A stretch of 37,148 bases of DNA from Gryganskiella cystojenkinii. Lineage: Eukaryota > Mortierellomycota > Mortierellomycetes > Mortierellales > Mortierellaceae. This document shows positions 11,084 to 21,130 of the stretch, piece by piece. The notes under the pieces were generated by a model that saw only the letters and a list, made by a program, of their open reading frames with translations, had not been told where the DNA came from and did not search any database. The position numbers and the translations under genes are program-made. The DNA lies in the NCBI GenBank assembly GCA_015852425.1, contig JAAAIG010000348.1:1-37148 (forward strand), in the 5' to 3' direction. The stretch's first letter is position 1. Each line of letters opens with the position of its first letter.

Positions 11084-11210
11084 AAGGAACATATGTTGAG
11101 AGGAAGTTCGGCTCTGCTTCAACATCGCCGTCGTGGATGATGGTGAACAGTAATAACAGGTCTGGGATGCCTCGCCTCGGAAAATGGCATGAACTGTAAT
11201 AATAAGAAAA
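11084..11210 (+). pseudogene. Internally deleted relic of the 3' end of Kelch copy 2
   Basis: 11110-11167 is nearly identical to 8721-8777 inside the last exon of Kelch copy 2. 11169-11210 then matches 9173-9212, downstream of that gene. About 395 nt between the two source segments are missing. A shorter match (ATATGTTGAGAGGA) just before it resembles 9117-9130. No open frame of note remains. This shows that a Kelch copy 2-like unit once stood on the far side of the acetyltransferase gene. Confidence 0.75.
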
Positions 11211-11590
11211 AATCGAACCGAGTAGCTTGATATGCGTATCGGCCATCTTCACTTTCTCTTTTTCGTGTAATAGGACACTGCGGCGCATCACCTGGCAATA
11301 TAATTTCGCATTGCATGGTTGAAGAAAAGTGATTTCGTGGTTGATGTTTTGAACTTCGTTTGAGTCTTCGAGTGATAACCAAAAAAAAAAAAGTTTTGAA
11401 TGAACAATTCTTCCGTTGCACCTTTGCATCAATTAGCGTTGGCTTTTGAACACCCTTTCTTCTTTTTCGCTCCTTCTGTCCATTTCCGCCTCCGATCTAG
11501 TCCTGGGAAAGTCATTCCGCATTGCCTTAGTCAGGAGTTACAACTCTTGGAGGAGTCTCAATTTTACTGAAGGAGTGGTGTAGCCTATAT

Positions 11591-12298
11591 TCAAGACAAA
11601 ACCTTCCTTGCAACCAGAACTCGTTTGACTCTCTCGTGGATGTTGGTGCTCAGTCTTTCATCCAGGACCTTGTATGTTTCCAGCAAGTACTCTGCTTCTT
11701 GGGTGTTGTCTATCAACGATTCCGCTCCCGGGAAGGTGACTGAACGGTACTTGACGTCGTGTGTTGAATATTTCTTCCAAAGATACGGCTCCACTGCAGG
11801 GTTGTTTTCCAGGTATTTGTTAATGTTGGCACGATAAAATGTCTGCAATCGTCTTGGAGTCAGATCGCCAGGTTGCAGCTTTGTGGTCAGCGCGAGATCA
11901 TCTTGGACATTGTATGCCTTGTAGATTGACCTGACATCAAGCGTTTGGTTGCTCAGCTTGAATTCGCCGAAACTCTTGTTACCGTAACCTACGATGGTCG
12001 TCTGGAGTGCTGCAAAAAACAATTGCTCCACCCCCCTAACCTTCTTAATGGTTTCGAGTATCGCCGTATCACTGTAGCTGTCCTTAGAAACTGCGTCGAG
12101 GGATGCGGTGTCAGAGACGCCAAGAACCTGTTGAAGGGTGTCTTCACTGCGACGCTGTCCCATCACATTAAGGTTTTTAATGGTTTCGTATACCGCGGAA
12201 TCGCTGTAGCTGTCCGTTGAAACTGGCTTGAAACCCTCAAAGTCTGAAACACTTATAAGAGAAAGGAGTTCCTCGGATCCAAGGTATTGACTCGTCAT
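11591..12298 (-). CDS. Unassigned protein with a tandem 44-residue internal duplication
   Basis: Single open frame of 235 residues that I do not recognise. The first 95 residues contain a duplicated module with a period of 44 residues (132 nt): DSYSDSAVYETIK at about 29-41 and DSYSDTAILETIK at about 73-85, each preceded by a VSD motif. The DNA also repeats (near 12183 and 12051 on the plus strand). The rest (about 95-235) has no signal peptide or membrane segment and looks like a compact soluble domain, with the notable run LTPRRLQTFYRANINKYL and a Lys/Arg-rich end. A TATA-like site lies at 12628-12634. A possible 5'-leader intron runs from GTAAGA at 12413 to an AG just before the ATG. The intact frame with a differentiated repeat suggests a real gene; its function is unknown. 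Confidence 0.6.
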   Translation of the reverse strand: MTSQYLGSEELLSLISVSDFEGFKPVSTDSYSDSAVYETIKNLNVMGQRRSEDTLQQVLGVSDTASLDAVSKDSYSDTAILETIKKVRGVEQLFFAALQTTIVGYGNKSFGEFKLSNQTLDVRSIYKAYNVQDDLALTTKLQPGDLTPRRLQTFYRANINKYLENNPAVEPYLWKKYSTHDVKYRSVTFPGAESLIDNTQEAEYLLETYKVLDERLSTNIHERVKRVLVARKVLS

Positions 12299-12627
12299 TC
12301 TTAAAGACTACTTAAAGGAACTTATTGAACAAATTCAACAAGAGAAATGGGATCAGATTGAGGATGGATAAACACAAATAGCAGTCATGCTCTTGTGTGG
12401 GAAGGTTTCTTACTTGGTTTGCGGGTAGAGGGTGTTTATCTGAGGTACAAAGGAAGGATAATTCGATGACAAGGGTCAGGACACAGTGGATACTGTAGCA
12501 GCAACAACTGAGCGGGGAGTAAGTTTGGAGAGATAATAATCGCGGTCTGAAAAGTGGTGAGAGCCGAGGAGATTGTTTGGCTGAACAGGAAGAAAAAAAT
12601 GACAGGAAGCGAGGAGGAGGAAGTCCG

Positions 12628-12634
12628 TTATATA
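12628..12634 (-). promoter_or_regulatory. TATA-like element for the 11591-12298 gene
   Basis: On the minus strand this reads TATATAA, about 330 nt before the start codon. The distance is long but would shorten if the proposed leader intron (12413 to 12300) is spliced out. Confidence 0.35.
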
Positions 12635-12639
12635 GTGGA

Positions 12640-13810
12640 AAAGAAAGTGACGGGATTGCGCGTGAATTTTTTTTTTTTTTTATTGAGCGTGCGTGTGAAC
12701 ATTGTGTTGTTCACCTTTGTCGTAATGCATTTCGCCATTTTTATGCTTCACCATGTCCCGTTCATATTTGTCAATTTCCATCATGGTCATACGTAGTCTA
12801 AAGAAAATTTCAAGGGAGCTGGAAAATTCGGGGGCACCCGAACGAGAGCAACCGCCTCGACGTTTTGCTAATCATTTGTGTTGCGGAACTAGGGTGGAGG
12901 GACAGGTGAAGGATAGAGTGGTGAGACGAAGGGTCCGGGTCGACTCTTGATTGCCTTGCATAAGAAATTTGAAATTGAGGGTGGGGGTGAATTGAGACAA
13001 AGAGCGGAGAGCATGAATAATGAGGAGAAGGAAAGCAAAGAAAAAGGAGAGGTCCGACAACATACAGAAGAGATGAAGGATTAGACAAAAAAGGCTACAG
13101 TAACCAGATGACAAACAATGAGGTCCTAGGCGACGCGGAAAAAGCAAGTACGCGTCAAGCAGCAGAAGTCACCGCTAGCAAGATTCCAGCCCCGCAGCCC
13201 TACGGTCGATTTTAAATCTTTCTTCTTGGCCGACCAAATTAACCAGAACGTCATTATTCAGTCAATTGACGTTTTCATCGAAAAAATGTCCCCTCCATTT
13301 CCCACCGACCAACCATTGCCACACTCACCACATTTCATTTGAACTTCGGTGACGTTGACAATTCTCTAAGGAATTCTGTCCTGTCAGTCGCACTCCTATG
13401 TAATGCAGCGTCCTTTTCTCCATCAAGGTTGCCTCTCTTCCATTTGATGCGTTAGTGCTTCTGCTCTTCTCCCTGCTCTTCTGTTTCGCTTTTGTCGCCC
13501 ATCATCGCCCCCACGCAGGTCTCCTTCATTCAATCACTGCCGCCCGTCATCACTCTCACCTCCATTGTTTTCTTTTAGCCTCATGTTTCACATATTCGCC
13601 TACCACGCTGCATGTCAAATTGAGGATCAATTCGGTAATTTCCCGCTCACTCACTCCCTCTCATTGCAGTCTCTTCTTGTTGTATTTCTTTTCGCTTCTC
13701 TTCTTGCATGGTTTAGTGTGCACAGGCCAATACAGCACGACAAATCGTACGGGAACATTGTGACGCAGGGCATTTGACTCTTGCGGACTGGTCAAGCAAT
13801 GAGGACAATG
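12640..13810. other. Intergenic region with a CRE-like inverted repeat
   Basis: No supported gene. Pyrimidine-rich runs occupy 13430-13720. At 13247-13273 AACGTCA and TGACGTT face each other across 13 nt; these are two CRE/bZIP-type half sites, perhaps once part of the promoter of the broken gene that follows. Short open frames here are of low complexity. Confidence 0.45.
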
Positions 13811-13817
13811 CTCTTCC

Positions 13818-15260
13818 GCTGAGTGGGTCGAGGAGTTTGAGGACACCCCGATTGAGTCGCCCTTCCGCTTCTTGGTTACTCGTGCCACCACCACTTGTAT
13901 ATTCAGAGCCTTGTCAGATTCGCAAAGGAGAAAGTCTTGTCGAGCCCGCGTTTGCGGTCCTCGTCATCAAAGTTAAAGGAAAGCTGAGCTACTAACATTG
14001 ATATCAGATGAAACTGCTGGTGGTAGTGCTATCACCAGTTGCGTCAGCCTTCATCTGCCAAGTATACAAAGAGCACTACCTCTTTGTCCATGACAAATTG
14101 GTCGCAAGGGAAAGGCAGGATACTGATAGAGCCAAGGCCAGGAAGAGCAAGAGTCAGGGATACCATGTGGATGAAGACACTCTGTGAGTGGAAAACCAGT
14201 GTGGTAAATGGGTTTCCAAATCAGTAACTAGATCTAACCATGGAATGCCGACTTCGCTGGGTGGTAGCAGAGCATTAAGTGGAGGTGTAAACACGACTTC
14301 GCCTTCCGCGCAGTCGCCCTCATTGCAATAAATATCGGTGCTGGATGAAATGACGACGACCTGGCGGATAGGATGGCCAGCTGGAGACATACTGCCCTGG
14401 ATACAAGGAAGATCCCCTCGCTCCTTTTATTATGGATGGTTTGCGTATCAAGATCTTGCACCTGCTAACGGAACATGGGGCCATTTCGCCAATGATCCAG
14501 GAACGTGAAGCGACGGATGAGAGTACTGCAGGTAGTTGACCATATCTGCACGCAGATCGCAATCAACATGCTTGCACCATCATCAACGGAGCATTCTGTC
14601 GTGTCAGTCTGGTCGGTCATTTTGGCGATATTGCTCAGAGGAGAGGTTGTGCGTGGCATACCGTAAGTCGTAGTGCGCTGTGTAGTATCTGCTGTACGGT
14701 TGAAAACATACAAATGCCGTTTATGTTAACACAATCAACTTCATCTCACAGACATAGTGGCGATCTTGCGTCTCAAGCCGCAAGGGATGTTCGATTGTAC
14801 GTTGAGAATAACTATGACGTAACAAACAAGAATGTAGGTGAGAGAATGCGAAAGTGTGTGGGAGAAAGGTGGACATCAGCCTCTGTGTCCTCGCGAATTG
14901 TCACTGGAACAACGAGATTTGTGTGTTCGAATTCAAAACCGGTACTGCGTCAGACCTGATTTGCATGAATTAGCAGCTCTAAGCTGTACGCATCAATACG
15001 GCAATTTTGCATGATATTGAATGCAAAGGACACGCAAGCATTTCCCGTCGATCGCCGAAGAACGGGGCTTGTACCTAAGCGTTTACACAATGAAACGAAA
15101 CGAAAACGACATCGCAGCAGGAAAATCTACCGAAAGAGCGGCATGGATTACGTCGGATCTGGTGCAGCTCAAGCAATTTCTCAAATCTAGTTCAATGCAA
15201 TTTTATAAGTCTGCGCAATTGTCCGATTGGCTGATTGGCAACGTCTGCAACAAGGTCATT
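13818..15260 (+). pseudogene. Decayed gene with a PD-(D/E)XK nuclease signature
   Basis: A series of coding pieces on the plus strand runs in consistent order but changes frame and hits stops. 13818-13973 reads AEWVEEFEDTPIESPFRFLV and onward. Further pieces follow at about 14070-14187, 14188-14330 and 14390-14540. The piece with VDHICTQIAINMLAPSSTEH leads to a typical intron at 14663-14751 (GTAAGT..CACAG) and rejoins in phase at SGDLASQAARDVRLYVENN. After another frame change comes GRKVDISL (14860-14883), then NNEICVFEFKTG with Glu-Phe-Lys at 14929-14937, then a stop. The last piece, about 15045-15260, reads IAEERGLYLSVY and ERAAWITSDLVQLKQFL. The Asp..Glu-x-Lys spacing within a beta-alpha context is the hallmark of PD-(D/E)XK nucleases. 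It may belong to a lineage-expanded family, but I cannot verify which one. At least five disruptions make it a pseudogene. Confidence 0.65.
14663..14751 (+). other. Preserved intron inside the nuclease-like pseudogene
   Basis: The donor is CC|GTAAGT and the acceptor is CTCACAG|A. Splicing joins ..VRGI-P-HSGDLASQ.. in phase. The intact splice sites help prove that the surrounding fragments descend from a real gene rather than chance ORFs. Confidence 0.6.
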
Positions 15261-15342
15261 ATCTCTCTGTTTTCTCCGCCCCCCTTCCTCCGCTATCCAA
15301 ACCACCGCCTTCAACGCCGACGACCTTCAAAAAACGGACTAG

Positions 15343-15960
15343 GGAATATACAGGTATACAGGGTATGTTATGGATAACACACTTCGACAAATATCATCAC
15401 CACCACGCATCCCAACATCCCTCTAACGATTGATTCAGGCGTCTGTTATTAACTACACCCTTAGAAACCTATCGCTTAATATACAAGCATTCAACATAAG
15501 TAAAATGCGTCCACACAGGTAGAATGCATCCCATCATGATAGACGGCAGACAAAAACGAAAGCACTGGAATCATAGGATGACAATGAATGACGAGAGAGA
15601 ATGAAAAAAGAGATAGTTGATACCATTGACAAGGGGAAGAATGAATGCATCCGCATTTTTGCAACTGCGACGATTGAGATGTACCTATATATTCAAGGGA
15701 ATGTACAGGTAGGTCTGTATTTTCGGAGTACAAAATACAGGTGGTCTGTACTTTCCTAGCGGAATATACAGGGGGTCTGTATTTTCTCCATGCACGAAGT
15801 TGTCGATTACGTCCTCAGTATTGAAGACCAAGTACCGTCCTTTGCAACAGACATAATGTCCAACCTGAGCGACAATACAGGCATGCGTTTGGAATGCCCA
15901 TAAGACGACAGGAGAAGATATTACCAAAAATAGACTACGTTGGATTGGTCTGTATATTCC
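15343..15960. mobile_element. Small non-autonomous element with short terminal inverted repeats (possible MITE)
   Basis: The ends carry the 11-mer GGAATATACAG (15343-15353) and its exact complement CTGTATATTCC (15950-15960). The same 11-mer occurs internally at 15761-15771. GGTCTGTA occurs at 15712, 15743 and 15774, making a 31-bp tandem array, and again at 15947 next to the right end. Repeated subterminal motifs matching the termini are typical of transposase-binding sites in DNA transposons. No transposase frame is present. No clear target-site duplication is visible, although CTTCAAAAAA lies just outside on both sides. Confidence 0.45.
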
Positions 15961-16007
15961 TTTTTTCTTCAAAAAATAACTTTTGTCTAATTGCTTTGTC
16001 CCTCTTC

Positions 16008-16201
16008 CGTGGCCATTAACGCGACTTTGACGCGTCGATGAAGGGGTCTTCTCTGCCCTGTTTCTTCCTCATCCTTTTTCTTTCTCTGTCCCTTTTTCTT
16101 TTCTCCGTTCCTTTTTTCTTCTCTCTGCGCCTTTTTCTTGCGAGAGGTCTGTGCGACCATTAAAGTGGCTTGACGCTTCGACTGTTTGTATGAAGGGTCT
16201 C
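16008..16201 (+). repeat. Imperfect direct repeats flanking a pyrimidine tract
   Basis: 16008-16050 and 16151-16201 share CCATTAA, a CTT-GACGC core, TCGA and TGAAGGG-GTCT in the same order with small gaps. Between them is about 100 nt made of degenerate CCCTTTTTCTTTTCTCC units. This looks like a duplicated segment separated by an expanded minisatellite. Confidence 0.45.
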
Positions 16202-16565
16202 TCAAGTGCCGTTGTCGTCATTCCTAGATCATCCCGCAATCGAGTTCTCGCCATTCAGAGAGCTCCTGTCATCTGAAGACAAAGTATCAAAATCGAAGTC
16301 CACCGTTGACCCACCTGTACAACGTGGTCAAAAGCGATCCCTCTCGGCGGTCAAATCCTTGAAGGAACGGATGGAGGACGTCCATCTTCATCTTACGAAA
16401 GCTCGACGATTGGTCCTCGATACCACTGTGGATAAAAAAGACTCGAGTGTGACCAAGGCATACAGACATCTTCGATCCGAAGCGGCATATCTCAGTCGGG
16501 AGATTATTCGGCATCGATACTATGCCTTCTATAACCACATACAGTTCCCGACCCACCAACTGTGA
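16194..16565 (+). pseudogene. ORF fragment without an ATG, unknown family
   Basis: The frame is open from just after a stop at 16191-16193 to TGA 16563-16565, about 123 codons. The first ATG is well inside, before EDVHLHL. The second half is strongly helical and basic (KSLKERMEDVHLHLTKARRL, then AYRHLRSEAAYLSREIIRH), which reads like real protein rather than chance. A splice acceptor (CTCTCAAG) near 16200 could make it a last exon. It follows the inverted-repeat element and the nuclease-like pseudogene and may be the 3' remnant of a gene interrupted by these. No function can be given. Confidence 0.35.
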
Positions 16566-19045
16566 AGCCGAGAAAGACCGATGACGACACCGGTTACGTA
16601 CCATTTCACTCTAGCTTGTAGGGGCGACCCCAAAGAACAGACTCACCAGACGGGGATCTATCTCAAGAAAGTAGAGTCACCAGCTTAGCCTACCATCTCG
16701 CCTTGTATAGCTCATAAGGGACAGCTGGGATCGCGTGGTGTAGTGAAACCAGAACATACAAGTACATGCAATTACGCCCTTTAGTAAATACCAAAACAAT
16801 AAAAGAGCGAACAGAAGATTCCTGCTCGTGGTTGCCCTTTTCCCATTCACTCCTTACACATAAGATCTTAGAACATTATTCCTGATGTCAATCCTACTTT
16901 CATACTTTTACAATCCTTTACATCATCACCGCGGCGACGATAATTCCGTTTCGAGTTCTGAACCACCACTGTACCCTCGGATTCACTCTCTGGACATATT
17001 GTTGCAAGCTCTTATCTACACAATCAAAACAGGACCCTCGGTCGTCGACTTTCACCTCTTTTTCTTACGATTCTCAACCAATACGGAAAGAGTAACAACG
17101 AGACGTATGCCATTCGACTACCCTCTGTCTTCCGGACCTTTTGATCAGACAGGTCCTTGATGACTTCTCACGGTCAGCCAACCTCTGCTTCTGACGCTCC
17201 GTTGCAACAGTACAGCCGCTTGACTATCGACTCTGGGCGTCGCTTGGTGACCAATCAGCCTCATCGACTCTTGGTAACAGCCTTCTACCTCTACTGGCAT
17301 GTATAGTCATATCATTGTAACAAAGACCATTATTCATTGCTCCAACTCCGTCTCTTGCTTCTACTTGTCCTTGTCCATTGTCCCTTGTCCCTTGTCCCTT
17401 GTCTCCATTCTTGTATCCCTCCTCTGTGCCTATTACATCAGTACTCACTCAACCTTCATAGTGCAAATAGAAACAACACTGCCGTAGCTCTAAGGGGTCG
17501 CCAAGACACCAGCACTGGGAACGGCAAGTGCGACCCGTAGAAATAAACTTTTTTTTTTTACCTGACTGGAATGAATGGAGCGACCAACTCACATTCATGT
17601 GCAGGACAGACCCGCAACAATCTCTCATCATAGCGAATGGAGTCCGAACACTTCACCTCTGCAGCCAACCACTACGGTTTCCGAGGTTGGCTGAATGGCC
17701 TCACCACGCCACCTGAGAGCCACTGTTGTCACTAGGAACACAGTTGCATTACCTAGCTTAAAAGAAGTGTGATACCCATGCCAGTCATAGTATTGCACTA
17801 ATACATAGGCGAGAATCCTACTGTTCATCAACATAATAAGAGTAGCACTTACCTATGCGATGGTAATGACACCATGTAAGTAGCATTCAAGACAAAGTAT
17901 ATATGCAAAGATGTAAGCTAGACAGAAAGTTATAGGTATTATAGTTTGTTGAATAAAAGGTGGCTACAGGCTTTTAACAATAAGGATCGCTTAAGGGCCA
18001 CCTTCCACCAGCAAGTAAATCAGTCCCATACGTCTACGGCACTAAACCTCTTGCTCTAATATGTGTGCTCGTACAGTACACACCGTAACCTACTTGATGT
18101 GTTGCCATTGGCAACTGTGATTTTCATAACTATTTAGCAGTGGTGATGTCGAAGAAACAGCAAAATTGTCTTGACTGGCCGTTGATGAGGGTGAGGAGCA
18201 CGAAAAGGTTCAAGGGCAAGAGTTTGCATAAGGAAAGTCGGTCGTTCTGAGGACTAGGAGGAAAACTGGATTTTCATGGATCTAATACAGGGAGTTGACA
18301 AATAAGACTGGACAAATAGATAGCTCCTTTTTTTAAGTGATGTCCGCCACTCTCAACCACTCTCTCCCACGATCGAGGACGACAATAGACGACCTAGGCG
18401 GACACGACATAGAAAAGCATATCTTGATTCTGGGTTGCAGTGCCACAACCTGCTGAACGCCACGCTCATGCAGGTGCCCTCGAATTTTTCTTAGTCCCCT
18501 TGAAATTTACTTAGTGTAACCATGATCATGGGAACAACGTCACTCCAAGGCAAAGCGGAACTGCGGTGATGACCTCGCCTTGAAGGAAAATAGCACAGTG
18601 GCTGAGTCATACTTTGAGCCAAAACTGTCCGGGCTGGTGTGATTGTCTTTCCTCTCTGTCTCTTTGTCTCTTTTCCAACGCAAACACTTTCTTCTCGCAT
18701 CCACCTTCCACTCGCCAATATCCCTTCTGGTATCCCTGCCTTTAAACAATTATCTAAAACGAGCAATGGATAAGATCTAATCACCTGGGGAATAACGATG
18801 TCAAGGAAAACGATTCCAGCCAGGTTGATGGGCAAAACATCATCAACAGCGAGGGCGTTAAACAAGTCGATCTTGGGATCAATAACAGGGATGATTCCAA
18901 TGAGTTGACAAAAATATTGAATGGAATAAGGTAAAAACCAAGCAAAATATTGGGTCAGACCATTTTTTTTTCTTAATCTCTTTGTGAAAAGAGCATTCCC
19001 TATCACTTTCTCATAGCAGGCTGTCTCACCATCTAGTTCTTCCTT
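16566..19045. other. Long gene-poor stretch
   Basis: No domain-bearing frame was found. A minisatellite of TCCCTTG units sits at about 17367-17403. A TATA-like TATATATG (about 17898-17906), an AATAAA-like signal near 17953 and TG/CA boundaries suggest degraded LTR material around 17.7-18.1 kb, but no matching pair of repeats was found. A minus-strand frame at 18491-19066 has some protein-like patches without an assignable domain. Confidence 0.5.
17367..17403 (+). repeat. Heptameric TCCCTTG minisatellite
   Basis: About five units of TCCCTTG and close variants (TCCTTG, TCCATTG) are arranged head to tail. It is a simple repeat with no associated gene. Confidence 0.6.
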
Positions 19046-20296
19046 ATGCCTATATTTTCTCTTCATATGGCCCTCTTATACAGTTTCTGTGATCCAGGTG
19101 ACGGAGATTCCATTACAGTGTGCCAGAATGGAGCCGGTGTTGCACAGGACAATTCCGAAGTGACAGACTCGATTTTGAAGGCAGCCGACCTAGGAGATGC
19201 CACTGTTCAGTTCAAGCTAGGTGCGATATACGAGTATGGTCAAGGTGCCCAACAGGACTATTCTCAAGCCATGGAGTGGTATCTGAAGGCTGCCAGCCAA
19301 GAACACGTCTCCGCCAAGGCCAACATAGCCATTATGTATGAAAAAGGCCATGGTGTTCCACAGGATAATTCCAAAGCTGCAGAGTGGTATTTAAAGGCTG
19401 CCAACCAAGGATATGCGAAGGCTCAGACCAACCTCAGCACAATGAATGATGATGGTGCAGGTGTTCCACAGGATTATTCCAAAGCTGTGGAGTGGTTTTT
19501 GAAGGCAGCCCACTTAGGAAATGCCACTGCACAGTTCGATCTAGGCGCGATGATTGAGTTGGGCCAAGATAATCGACAGGACTACTCTGAAGCCTTGGAG
19601 TGGTATTTGAAGGCTGCCAACCAAGGATTCGCTGCTGCCCAGGTCAACGTAGGCATTATGTATGAAAAAGGCCGCGGTGTTCCACAGGATAATTCCAAAG
19701 CTGCAGAGTGGTATTTAAAGGCCGCCAATCAAGGAAATGCAAAAGCGCAGACCAACCTAGGCTTATTGTATAGTAATGGGGAAGGTGTTCCACTGGACTA
19801 CTCCAAAGCCATGGAGTGGTATTTGAAGGCGGCTGACCAAGGATATGCCACTGCCCAGAACAATATTGGTTTCATGTACCGTAGTGGCAATAGTGTTCCA
19901 CAAGACTATTCCAAAGCCGCAGAGTGGTATTTGAAGGCTGCCAACCAAGGACATGCTGCCGCCCAGTGCAACCTAGGCACATTGTATGATGATGGTGAAG
20001 GTGTTCCACAAGAATATTCCAAAGCTGCAGAGTGGTTTTTGAAGGCCGCCGAGCAAGGATTTGTCGCTGCTCAGTTTAACTTGGGTACAATGTACGAAAA
20101 TGGTCAGGGTGTCCCACAAGACTACTCCCAAGCCATGGAATGGTATTTGAAGGCGGCCGACCAAGGACATGCCGCTGCTCAGTACAACATAGGAGCCTTG
20201 TACCGTCATGGCAATGGTGTTCCACAGGACAAATCCAAAGCTGTGGAGTGGCAATTAAGAAGCGCCATTCAAGGAGGTGCATTTGCCTTGGATTAG
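19046..20296 (+). CDS. Sel1-repeat (SLR) protein
   Basis: Open frame of 416 residues; the ATG at 19067 (second Met) is an equally good start. From about residue 52 to the end there are ten full 36-residue Sel1 repeats with the consensus AxAQxNLGxMYxxGxGVPQDYSKAxEWYLKAAxQG, preceded by a truncated half repeat (NGAGVAQDN). No signal peptide or kinase domain is present. Family knowledge: Sel1/TPR-like solenoids are scaffolds for protein-protein contacts in signalling and ER quality control. The first repeat begins right after a possible splice acceptor (GATCCAG near 19097), so an upstream exon with an N-terminal domain may be missing from this model. The protein ends six residues after the last repeat. 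Two repeats (19333 and 19657) are almost identical at DNA level. Confidence 0.85.
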   Translation: MPIFSLHMALLYSFCDPGDGDSITVCQNGAGVAQDNSEVTDSILKAADLGDATVQFKLGAIYEYGQGAQQDYSQAMEWYLKAASQEHVSAKANIAIMYEKGHGVPQDNSKAAEWYLKAANQGYAKAQTNLSTMNDDGAGVPQDYSKAVEWFLKAAHLGNATAQFDLGAMIELGQDNRQDYSEALEWYLKAANQGFAAAQVNVGIMYEKGRGVPQDNSKAAEWYLKAANQGNAKAQTNLGLLYSNGEGVPLDYSKAMEWYLKAADQGYATAQNNIGFMYRSGNSVPQDYSKAAEWYLKAANQGHAAAQCNLGTLYDDGEGVPQEYSKAAEWFLKAAEQGFVAAQFNLGTMYENGQGVPQDYSQAMEWYLKAADQGHAAAQYNIGALYRHGNGVPQDKSKAVEWQLRSAIQGGAFALD

Positions 20297-21130
20297 GCAT
20301 TATCTGACAAGTAAATGTCTAAGAGAATTATTAAAACCAAGTAGAATATTTACTGTACCTTAGAGTGAGAATATCCCAATTCCTGTGTTGCTTTCGAGTT
20401 GTTGGTGTTTGTGAGCTGTTGTTGTTTTGAGGGACATCAACAAATACGTGCTCCCCATTTTAGAATACTATGCCGGATCATGTAATCTATGACCAAGCAG
20501 ACCTTATTTTAGCTAACGAATATTTATAATATTAATACAAACGATACACTTTTAATTAATATGCGCTCAATAATAATAAGGAAAGAGATAGCGTTAAACA
20601 CGAGTCTCCTTTGATAACACAGAGAGCACAGCGGAAAAAGAAAAAAGGCGAAAAATATGTACGTTGCCGCTCAAAGTATACTCCTCATTGGGAATTAACA
20701 AATATAAAACCTAATGACAAAAGGAAAGTAGTGAGACAAAGATGAGGTCTGTTTGAGGGAAAAGGTGGCATGGATCGGTCTCAGGGAGACCTCAGTTGAC
20801 CAGTTCGTAATCTTCGTTAATGAGCAAGAATTTGCCGTTCACCATTTTTTTTTTTTTTTTATTCTTTTTCGGCATAGTCGACAGCAATCGGTCGACAGCG
20901 CAACTATCTCTGCATACACAATATGATAGGAAGAGTCGAGATCGAAGGATCAAAAAGCAACGTTGCTATGAACGCTTGGCTGCCACAAGCCAGTTATCCC
21001 TGTGGTGCTTTTTGTTCCCTTGTAATAAACCTGGGATAAACGTCAAGAAAAAAAAACGATTTATGACTGGATGCAATTTGGTAATACAAACAGTATGTCC
21101 CTTTCTATGCGATCCAGTGCGCCTCTAGTT
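20297..21130. other. Convergent intergenic region between the Sel1 and F-box genes
   Basis: AT-rich, with a T run near 20846-20860 and AATAAA-like signals that suit two convergent 3' ends. No supported gene. Confidence 0.55.

Noticed and set aside
15987..16254. Lys/Glu-rich minus-strand frames
   Set aside because: Direct translation of the pyrimidine-rich minisatellite between the two direct repeats.
17700..18130. Possible solo LTR
   Set aside because: TATA-like and AATAAA-like signals and TG/CA ends are present, but no paired repeat, primer-binding site or target duplication could be seen.
18491..19066. Minus-strand frame upstream of the Sel1 gene, perhaps an inverted relic of a Sel1-protein N-terminal domain
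   Set aside because: The patch INLAGIVFLDIVI is only faintly like what I recall of such domains. The similarity is too weak to claim.
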